A DNA stretch of 64,000 nucleotides, taken from contig NC_091247.1 in NCBI RefSeq assembly GCF_042477335.2, positions 8,454,501 to 8,518,500 on the forward strand, given 5' to 3'. The notes beneath the pieces are model-generated. The model saw only the letters and a program-made list of their open reading frames with translations, searched no databases and was not told the origin of the DNA. Below, piece after piece: positions 50,395-64,000 of this stretch; position 1 is the stretch's first letter, and each line of letters opens with the position of its first letter. The position numbers were made by a program, and so were the translations under genes. This DNA is from Ovis canadensis (Eukaryota > Chordata > Mammalia > Artiodactyla > Bovidae).

Positions 50395-52131
50395 ATGGGG
50401 CTGCCTGGCCTCTCGCACGCAGGGCTGTGGCTGAGTCGAGCCATGAGCCGCTGCGTTTTGGAACCCCGGCCGGCGGGGAAGCGGTGGCTGGTGAGTGGAG
50501 TGGGGGAAAGCCCCATAGGGACTCCCGGGCCTTAGCTCCAGTTCTGCCACAGTCTCCTGGGCAAAGTTCTCCCCCTTCCTTGTCTTGAGTTTTCTTATCT
50601 AAAAATGGGTCAGACGCTCCGATGGGCTCCAGACTTCCAGGAACTCTGCTCCTGCACTGGGGGGCCCTGCCCACCCATACCAGGGGGCTCTTCCACTTGG
50701 CCTTCTGGAGTCTTGGAGTTTCTTGGACTCCTCCTCGTGGCCCTAACCCACTCCGGCCGTTTTCCATTTACCTTCCTCTACTCTGGGGCCCCTGGCGGGG
50801 GCGCGCTGTGAGATAGATTATGGGGAGAGTTGTCGGGCCTCAGTTTCCCTGACGTCCCCCGCAGGTGGCAGGCCTGGGAAACCCTGGACTGCCTGGCACG
50901 CGGCACAGCGTGGGCATGGCAGTGCTGGGGCATCTGGCGCGGCGGCTGGGGGTGGCGGAGAGCTGGGCACGCGACCGGCGCTGTGCCGCGGACCTCGCCC
51001 TGGCCTCACTCGGAGATGCCCAGCTGGTCCTGCTCCAGCCACGGAGGCTCATGAACCTCAACGGGCACAGTGTGGCCCGGGCGGGTAAGTTGAGGGCCCC
51101 ATGTGTGTGCCGCCCAGGAGGGCGCAGGGGCCCGGAGGGGGCATTTCTGGACGGCAGCAAATCGGTTCACCTAGAGCTCCAGGTACCTGTTGAGCTCCAA
51201 TTGCTGCCTGACCTTGGGTGACTGAGAAGTTGAGAACCTCAATTTCTTTATATGTAGTGGTGGTTTAGTCGCTCGGTCATATCCATCTCTTTGCCACCCT
51301 ATGAACTGTAGCCCCCCAGGCTCCTCTGTCCATGGGATTCTCCAGGCAGGAATACTGGAGTGGGTTGCTATGCTCTTCTCCAGGGCATTTTTCCCAACCC
51401 AGGGACTGAACCCGCATCTCATGTCTCCTGCATTGGCAGGCGGGTTGTTTACCACTAAGTGGGGTTAATTGTGGCCCCTCCTCATGGGAGCCCAGAGTCA
51501 GGACAGCCTTCCTGGGCAGATCAGTAGTAACCGGGGCCACTGTTTCCCTGGGCCAAGCGGAGCTGTTTGGACTGACTGCTGAGGAAGTTTACCTGGTACA
51601 CGATGAGCTGGACAAGCCGCTGGGGAAAGTGGCTCTGAAGTTGGGAGGAAGCGCCAGGTGAGGCCCTGAGCTGGTCAGGGTGGGATACAGAAGCTGACCT
51701 CCAAGTGGGGGTAGAGGTGCCGACCCCAGGCTCCGCGGTGGATGGGGTGAAGGGTGCTGACCCAAGGAAGCACTAACTGCCCCCTCCTATCCCTTGAAGG
51801 GGCCACAATGGAGTCCGTTCCTGTATGAGCTGCCTCAACTCCAGTGTGAGTCTGCCCCTCCATCCTGCACTGAGTTGGGTGGGCTGGCACAGGGCTCCCC
51901 CGACTCCTTCTTACCAGGGCTCCCTGGGCCCCTCTGGCTCCCCCACAGGCAATGCCACGACTGCGGGTGGGCATCGGGAGGCCGACCCACCGGGACGCAG
52001 TGCAGGCCTACGTGCTAGGCCGCTTCTCCCCGGCTGAGCAGGAGCTGCTGCCTCCAGTGCTGGAGCGTGCTGTGGACCTGCTCCTGGACCACATCCGCCA
52101 GCGGAGCCAGGGGTCTTCGTCGGGCCCCTGA
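50395..52131 (+). CDS. PTRH1: PTRH1, peptidyl-tRNA hydrolase 1 homolog, 5 exons, 214 aa
   Basis: Exons 50395-50490, 50865-51084, 51558-51657, 51800-51845 and 51949-52131 join in phase to 645 nt (214 aa), the human length. The bacterial-type Pth fold is clear: [18 protein letters not shown] holds the substrate-binding Asn and catalytic His, [11 protein letters not shown] holds the catalytic Asp, and ARGHNGVRS is the conserved glycine/HNG loop. The enzyme cleaves the ester bond of peptidyl-tRNAs released from stalled ribosomes. The first 20 residues, [20 protein letters not shown], resemble a mitochondrial targeting sequence; a second ATG (MSRC) could give a cytosolic form. Both are inferences. 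Exon 4 is only 46 bp. The gene is divergent from TTC16 and convergent with CFAP157. Confidence 0.95.
51256..51465 (-). mobile_element. Bov-tA SINE in PTRH1 intron 2
   Basis: Antisense copy, 'gtggtttagtcgctcggtca' to 'ggcgggttgtttaccactaa', ending about 95 bases before exon 3. Confidence 0.88.
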
Positions 52132-52217
52132 GGCCAGTGGACTTGGCTGTTTGCTCAACTGTCATGTCTGCACCCATCCACCCATCCACAGACATGCCAC
52201 GCCGGCCTGTGGAGTCT

Positions 52218-52223
52218 TTTATT
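52218..52223 (-). terminator. CFAP157: Polyadenylation signal of CFAP157
   Basis: Minus-strand AATAAA lies 115 bases after the CFAP157 stop at 52338-52340, preceded by a run of A on that strand. Cleavage near 52195-52205 would place the transcript end inside the PTRH1 3'UTR. Confidence 0.65.
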
Positions 52224-52337
52224 TTTTTTTTAATATCACTCTTCTCTGGGCTGCCCCAGGCTGCCTGTGGACTAACGCGGGGACTGTGACCAGAACAGTC
52301 CTTCTCTAGGATAGGAGGTTGATCTTCTTTCCGTGTC

Positions 52338-58330
<5,993 letters not shown>

Positions 58331-58575
58331 AAGTTGTGAAGCCAGGCTTAAAGGGACCTTCCCTCTTCCTGGCGAAGATGGGCTTCAGGGACCAGCCTCC
58401 TGCTCCAAGGCCAACAGCGCCACAGAGGCCATAGGCCTGGGTGTCTTAGACCATGGCGTCTCAGAGACCAGGATGCCAGGCTCACTGGGCACTCTTTCGG
58501 GCTCTGGGAGACCCTTCCTTCCCTCAAGAGGAAATTGGTGACATGGGAATATTACAGTGGGTCAGAGCCCTAGAA

Positions 58576-58782
58576 GGGCTTCCCTTGTGGCTCAGATGGT
58601 AAAGAATCCGCCTGCAATGCAGGAGACCTGGGTTCAACCCCTGGGCTGGGAAGATCCCCTGGAGAAGGAAATGGCAACCCACTCCAGTATTCTTGCCTGA
58701 GAATTCCATGGACAGAGAAGCGTGGAGGGCTACAGTCCGTGCGGTTGCCAAGAGTCAGACACGACTTAGCGAGTGAACCAGA
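58576..58782 (+). mobile_element. Bov-tA SINE
   Basis: 'gggcttcccttgtggctcag' to 'cagacacgacttagcgagtg', 330 bases upstream of the CFAP157 start. Confidence 0.92.
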
Positions 58783-58949
58783 CCACAAAGTCCAGCAGCC
58801 CCTCTGGCAGCCGGGTCTCCGGAGGGGAGTGGGTGCAGTACATACAGCCCAGCAGACTGCAGTGTTGGCCCAGGTCAGTGACCTGTGGACTCACAGCACT
58901 GCCATCTCTAGGAGGCTCTGGAGGGAGGAAGCCCAGCCCCAAGGGAGAC

Positions 58950-59025
58950 AAGGAAGCCAGCTTTCTTTATAGTCCAACTCTCACATCCATACACGACGAC
59001 TGAAAAAAACATAGCCTGGACTGTG
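58950..59025 (-). mobile_element. BovB fragment (antisense)
   Basis: 'agctttctttatagtccaac' and 'catccatacacgacgactga' match part of the larger BovB copy at 29229-29300. Confidence 0.7.
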
Positions 59026-59214
59026 GTTTCTGTTTTATAAATAAGTTAATTTGTACCTCCAGACACTTTAAATGATTGTTTCTTTCTTAAGAAAACATCT
59101 TTACCAATTGTTGTTTTGCCGGAGGGAGGTTGCATTGGGTTCCTTTCCTGTGCCATTCCAGACTCCCACCCAGGCTATCTTATTCAGCTAATAGATATTT
59201 ACTGAGCACCTACT

Positions 59215-59570
59215 AAAGAGATCAAACCAGTCCATCCTAAAGAAAATCAGTCCTATTCATTGGAAGGACTGATGCTGAAGCTGAAGCTTCAGTACTTTGG
59301 TCACCTGATGTGAAGAACTAACTCACTAGAAAAGACCCTGATGCTGGGAAAGATTGAAGGCGGGAGGAGAAGGGGACGATAGAGGATGAGATGGTTGGAT
59401 GGCATCACCGACTAGATGGACATGAGTTTGAGTAAACTCTGGGAGTTGGTGATGGACAGGGAAGCCTGGCATGCTGCAGTCCATGGGGTCACAAAGAGTT
59501 GGACATGACTGAGCGACTGAACTGAACCGAAGTTCACTGAAGAAAAACTAAACTGAACTGAACTGAACAA
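59215..59570 (+). mobile_element. BovB LINE 3' end (sense)
   Basis: 'accagtccatcctaaagaaa' to 'gacatgactgagcgactgaa', then the AACTG-type tail. Opposite orientation to the fragment at 58950. Confidence 0.9.
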
Positions 59571-59654
59571 AACAGAAACAGAATCACAGATGTAGGCAAA
59601 GGGCAGGGGGATGAATTCCCTGGGATGCATTCGGAGATTGGGATTAATATACAC

Positions 59655-59802
59655 TCACTCTCCAGGTAAGAATACTGGAGTGGGTTACCATGCCCTCCTC
59701 CAACCCAGACATCTTTCCAACCCAGGGATCGAACTCACATCTCTTATGCCTCCTGCATTGGCAGGCATGTTCTTTACAACTATGGCCACCTGGGAAGCCC
59801 CA
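59655..59802 (-). mobile_element. Bov-tA SINE, partial
   Basis: 'actctccaggtaagaatact' to 'atggccacctgggaagcccc'. The 5' half of the BovB-like region is missing. Confidence 0.8.
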
Positions 59803-60003
59803 TATATAAGACAGATAACCAACAAGGACCTACTGCATGGCACAAGGAACTCTACTCAATACTCTGAAATAATTTATATTAGAAAAGAATCTAAAAAAGA
59901 ATGACAGAAGTGTATGTAAGACTGATTCCCTCTGCTGTACACTTCAAACTGCTAACAGCAACACTGTAAATCAACTATACTCCAATACAAATAATAAAGT
60001 AGA
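59803..60003 (+). mobile_element. L1 3' end (artiodactyl type)
   Basis: 'aaccaacaaggacctactgc' to 'aaatcaactatactccaata', sense orientation. Confidence 0.75.
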
Positions 60004-60392
60004 AATTGTTCTAAGGCATGCAGTAAATGCAGAAACATTTAAGAAAAATCTATAGACTCTCTGCAAGTAAGAGTCTAGTATTTGAGCAACGATGCACTTC
60101 CTTCTCAGCTGTGATATATATCATTACATATTATATGTATACACATACACACACACATGCATATTTGCATTTTGCCTGAGGCCAAGGTGCAAACACAGAC
60201 GCCACAAGATGACACCGTGTTTGACATCATCACAGAGGAGGGGTTGTGCCAGAGACAGGAGTCCGGCCCCTCCTTGCCTGAAACACCTACTGGGACTGAT
60301 TCTCTTGACCCAAATGTGGCTGAACAGTGAGTAGACATCACCTCCATTTCCTGAGTTATCATTAAGTGCCTGGTATTGCGCCTTCTCTCTTT

Positions 60393-60574
60393 AAAAAAAT
60401 AAAATACTTATTTATTTGGGTTTACGGGGTCTTCGTTGCAGCACACAGGATCTTTTCACTGTGGCATGTGAACTCTTAGTTGCGTGTGAAATCTAGTTCC
60501 CTGACCAGGGATTGAAGCCAGGACCCCCTGTATGGGAGCTTGAGTCTTAGCCACTGGACCACCAGGGAAGCCCC
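60393..60574 (-). mobile_element. tRNA-Glu-type SINE (CHR family)
   Basis: 'acttatttatttgggtttac' to 'ggaccaccagggaagcccc'. Confidence 0.85.
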
Positions 60575-60809
60575 TGGCCTTGTGCTTTCTCATCAAAGGA
60601 TTAGGAAAGCTTGGAAGCAGGATCGAAGCCTGTCTTTGGTTAAGGGAAGGTGCCTGAGAACAGTGCTCAGGGCAGGTAGTTCTTGAATGACACCAAGTGC
60701 TTGGGGAGTGGTCAGTGTTGAGCCTTGTCAAGTTTCTGGGCGTATCTGTCAGCAGTCCTCCTGATTTCAGCAACGCTATGAAGCTTTCCTTGCCTTGGGC
60801 AACTATATT

Positions 60810-61080
60810 AACCCACTTAGGCCGCCATAACAGAATGCCATACACCAGATGACTTCAACAACAGAAATCTAATTTGTCAAGTTCTGTCTGGAAGTCGAAG
60901 GCCAAGGTGTCGGCAGGCTTAGTTTCCTGAGGCCACCCCTTGGCTTGCAGACAGCTGCTCTCGTCCTGTCTCTGCACGTGGTCGGCCAACCCTGGGCATG
61001 CGCACCCTTGTCTCTCTGTGTCCTAATCTTCTCCTCTTATAAGGGTACCAGTCAGGTTGGATTATGGCCCACCTTATTGG
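60810..61080. mobile_element. MaLR-type LTR relic (tentative)
   Basis: 'aggccgccataacagaatgc' and 'cttataagggtaccagtcag' resemble old mammalian MaLR LTR or related repeats. No internal viral gene is visible. Confidence 0.35.
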
Positions 61081-61111
61081 CCTCATTTTAACTAACTTTT
61101 TTTAATGGTTT

Positions 61112-61288
61112 TGGGCTTCTCTGGTGGCTCAGATGGTGAAGAATACGCCTGCAGTGTGGGAGACCTGGGTTCTACCCCTGGGTTGGGAAGATCCCTTGGA
61201 GGAGGAAATGGCAACCCACTCCAGTATTCTTGCCTGGAGAATCCCATGGGGTCAGAGAGAGTCAGACACGACTGAGCAACTTTTCACT
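61112..61288 (+). mobile_element. Bov-tA SINE
   Basis: 'gggcttctctggtggctcag' to 'gtcagacacgactgagcaac'; lacks a short internal part before 'ggggtcagagagag'. Inserted beside the LTR-like relic. Confidence 0.88.
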
Positions 61289-61529
61289 TTCACTTCACTG
61301 GATTTCTGGCACAGGTCTCCTAAAACCCTTGAAATTTCCTGAGAGGCATATTTTCTGCTCTTCATAACAAGCCCCTTCCCACATACCCAAGTTTTTGCTG
61401 CTGAGGTTAAGATGGGAGGGGCAAGAGCTTCAGGGTGAGGGCTGCTCATCAGAAACACGGGGTAGAGGATTAGAAGGTTAGAACTTCCTGCACCTCCCAC
61501 CCCCAACCCTTAACCTGTGGAGAGGGCAG

Positions 61530-62080
61530 AGGGGCTGCAGACTAAGTTTCAATTACTAGTGGCCGATGATTTAATCAACTCTATGTAATGACACCTGCAT
61601 AAAACCTTTTAAATAACAGAGTTTGGGGGGAACTTCTGGGTTAGTGGGCAAAGGGAGGTACTGGGAGGGTGGTGTGCCTGGAAAGGGCATGGAAGTTCTG
61701 GGCTAACCACCCCACCCCACCCCCGCCAAGTCCATACCTTGCCCTGTACGTCCCTTCCATTTGGCTGTTCTCTGGGGGTATCCTTTGTAATAAACCAGTC
61801 ACAGCAAAGAAAGAGCTTTCCTTCATTCTGTAAGTTGTTCTAATGAACTATTGAACCCAAGGAGGGGGTTGTGAGACCCCTCGAATTGTAATCAGCTGGG
61901 CAGGGTAGCGTGGGCACCCCTTTGATGTCTGAAATGGAGGCAGTTTTGCGGGACTGAGCCCCTGATCCGTGGGACCTGCACTCCCTGAATAGTGTCAGAA
62001 CTGACGAAACTGTCAGACACCTAGTTGGAGCCAGAGACTTGGAGAAATGGTGTGAAAAGCGTATTTGGTGTCAGGAAAAA
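61530..62080 (+). mobile_element. Old LTR-like interspersed repeat
   Basis: Carries an AATAAA-type signal ('ttgtaataaaccagtcacag'), 'cccaaggagggggttgtgag' and 'tttgcgggactgagccc', phrases I associate with an ancient mammalian LTR-like family I cannot name. No coding sequence. Confidence 0.35.
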
Positions 62081-62699
62081 AAAAGCTCACTCCCCTCACC
62101 AGTTCTGTGTAATGCAAGTACCTGCGTGTACTCCTCTGGGCAGGCATGGCCAGGAAGATGGGGGCTCCCTCTTCTCTCAGCTCCTAGTCTGGGGTTCATT
62201 TCTCCCTGGAAGGGGCAGACGGCCACCCTATCTCACCTTCCCCCTCGCCCATGTTGCAGGATGTCTGTTGCCTATAGGTAGGGCAGAGGGTGTCCTCATA
62301 CCAGCCCAGAGGATAGAAGTCCCACTCCAGGTGTGGCAGGTTAGGAATACCTGTACCCTGATGGCTCTCACCTCAGCCAGCTCCTAGGATGGAGGTGCCA
62401 CACCGGGAGGGGCAAGCTGAGAAGAGCAGGGACTGTACGCCGGAGCCCACTTGTACAGTAGGTGTCACTCCAGGAAAAGTAGGTCTGTCCCTAGTCTGGG
62501 TGCAGTAGCACATGGCTTCTGCTCTGGGGAAAGGCAGTCTGTAAGGACAGGGTGCTCCACAGCTCTGTCCGAGGGAGCTGATTTTATTTGGATCAGAGCT
62601 TTGAAAACTCCTTGTCTAAAGGTGTTATCAAAACCATCGGAGATCTTGGTGGAGAGGGGTTAAGAGAAGGCTGGTAGCCCTGTGATGCAGTCTGGTTTG

Positions 62700-62913
62700 C
62701 TTTAAAAAAAACGTTTATTTATCTGGCCATGGGAGGTCCTAGTGCAGCACACAGGATCCTTGGTCTTAATTTCAGGATGTGAGTTCTTCAGTTGCGGCAT
62801 GCGAACTCTTTAGTTGGGGCATGTGGGGTCTAGTTCCCTGACCAAAGATTGACCCTGGGGCCCCCTGTATTGGGAGCTTAGAGTTTTAGCCACTGGACCA
62901 CCAGGGAAGTCCC
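62700..62913 (-). mobile_element. tRNA-Glu-type SINE (CHR family)
   Basis: 'cgtttatttatctggccatg' to 'ggaccaccagggaagtcccc'. Confidence 0.85.
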
Positions 62914-62931
62914 CAGCACCTGGTTTTTACA

Positions 62932-63150
62932 GGGTTCTGGTGGCTCAGACAGTGAAGCATCTGTCTACAATATGGGAGACCTGGGTTCAATCCCTGGGTG
63001 AGGAAGATCCCCTGGAGAAGGAAATGGCAACCCATTCCAGTACTATTGCCTGGAAAATCCCATGGACAGAGGAGCCTGGTGGGCTACAGTCCATGGGGTC
63101 GCAGAGTTGGACATGACTGAGCGACTTCACTTTCCTTTCCTTTCACTTTA
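62932..63150 (+). mobile_element. Bov-tA SINE
   Basis: 'gggttctggtggctcagaca' to 'gacatgactgagcgacttca'. Confidence 0.9.
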
Positions 63151-63857
63151 GCAGCATTATCTTTGGTGCCACTTTTTCCTCCAAGGAGCGTAATTCTGCT
63201 GTCTGTTGTTTGGGTTTCTCCGCCACCTTTAGGGATGGACTTAATTGGTTTAATTCTAAAATGTATTCTTTTGTGATTGGTATTGGGGGAATTCACTTGG
63301 CTTATGGATGAGGTCACCATGCTTCATTTGAAATTGAAATATTTCCAGTGTTACCACGAGTCTAACGTAAGGGTCCCCCTCTTCACGCTGGGCCAAACTC
63401 ATCACAGTCTCCCCAAGTCACCAACAGGCTTCATGCCTTCCAGATCTGAAAGTTCACTGGAAGGCTTGGTGGTGTGGCAGCAGGAAGAGAGAACTCTTAA
63501 GACTGATGCAGTGACCTCATCACATGCCCTGAACACACCGGCACCACAGGCACCACAGGCTCACGGAGGGCGCCACCTGCCGAGACGCAGCCTGCCGTCT
63601 CCGAGGCTGAGAGACAACTTACATATAGAGACCCAGGACGAGGGAAGAACTGCCCGTTCTCAGGCAGCGCGGTGCACACTCCGTGGATTGTCTGCAGACT
63701 CCAGACGGCTCCAGATCCTAGTGTAAGTCGCAGTGACCTGGATCCAGAAGGCTCCAAGCCATGTCAGGGGGCAGCTGGGCTCCTCCCCACTGGACCATCG
63801 ATGAAGCCTTTCTCCTCCTGCTCCCCAGAGAGAAACCGGGCGGCAAGTCACCCTGGA

Positions 63858-64000
63858 CACCATGAATGGGCGCTGATTTATTTCTTTATTAGACTTGAGT
63901 GCTTTAGTACAGAACGGTACAGAGATGATACACGTTTGTGCTTCAATACTTTCAAACACTGAGATTCTGATAATTTCAAGGTAAACAAGTTTCAAGACAG
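63858..64000 (-). other. STXBP1: 3' end of a minus-strand transcript, probably STXBP1 3'UTR
   Basis: On the minus strand the sequence is AT-rich and non-repetitive. It ends with two close AATAAA signals at 63885-63890 and 63877-63882. No coding sequence is visible. Human gene order places STXBP1 next to CFAP157, transcribed in the same direction as CFAP157 with its 3' end facing CFAP157, as here. The name therefore rests on synteny and the poly(A) signals. Confidence 0.6.

Larger units (their letters stand above)
58331..63857. other. CFAP157-STXBP1 intergenic region
   Basis: Mostly mobile elements: Bov-tA copies, tRNA-Glu-type SINEs, BovB pieces in both orientations, an L1 3' end and LTR-like relics near 60810-61080 and 61530-62080. 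62090-62690 and 63160-63857 show no gene or clear element. Confidence 0.65.

Overview
This is a nuclear genomic window from a bovid ruminant (cattle, sheep, goat or a close relative). It contains multi-exon vertebrate genes with GT-AG introns, many pecoran Bov-tA and tRNA-Glu-type SINEs, BovB (RTE-type) LINE pieces and artiodactyl L1 3' ends. The gene order matches human 9q34.11 (cattle chromosome 11 is the expected counterpart) read in reverse: SH2D3C(+), TOR2A(+), TTC16(-), PTRH1(+), CFAP157(-), and the 3' end of STXBP1(-). Gene names rest on comparing translated exons with remembered human proteins; no database search was run.

Layout: 1-28020 is SH2D3C. It has two alternative first coding exons (552-595 and 12590-12670), a tiny shared exon, and nine more exons encoding the SH2 domain, Ser/Pro linker and Cas-binding domain. 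The long-isoform 5' exons lie left of the window. 28020-31000 is repeat-rich and intergenic, dominated by a 1.3 kb antisense BovB piece. 31321-34860 is TOR2A (5 coding exons, 321 aa). Skipping its 128-bp exon 4 opens the salusin reading frame. 35505-49576 is TTC16 on the minus strand (14 coding exons, 994 aa by my splice model), with a 13-residue tandem repeat in the last exon. 50395-52131 is PTRH1 (5 exons, 214 aa), head-to-head with TTC16. 52338-58245 is CFAP157 (9 exons, 522 aa), tail-to-tail with PTRH1. 58330-63860 is intergenic and full of transposons. 63858-64000 is the minus-strand end of a transcript, probably STXBP1.

The genes do not form one pathway. SH2D3C is a Cas-family adaptor, TOR2A an ER-lumen AAA+ ATPase and PTRH1 a peptidyl-tRNA hydrolase. 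TTC16 and CFAP157 are TPR and coiled-coil proteins of probable ciliary or testis function. All coding frames in the five genes look intact, with no frameshift or premature stop.

I found no evidence of an undescribed biological system. The most useful observations are: a salusin frame whose human dibasic cleavage site is not present here; the expanded TTC16 coding repeat; two tail-to-tail gene pairs with overlapping 3' ends; RFX-like X-box sequence near the TTC16 and CFAP157 starts; paired Pumilio-type sites in the SH2D3C 3'UTR; and a SINE inserted in the TTC16/PTRH1 divergent promoter interval.
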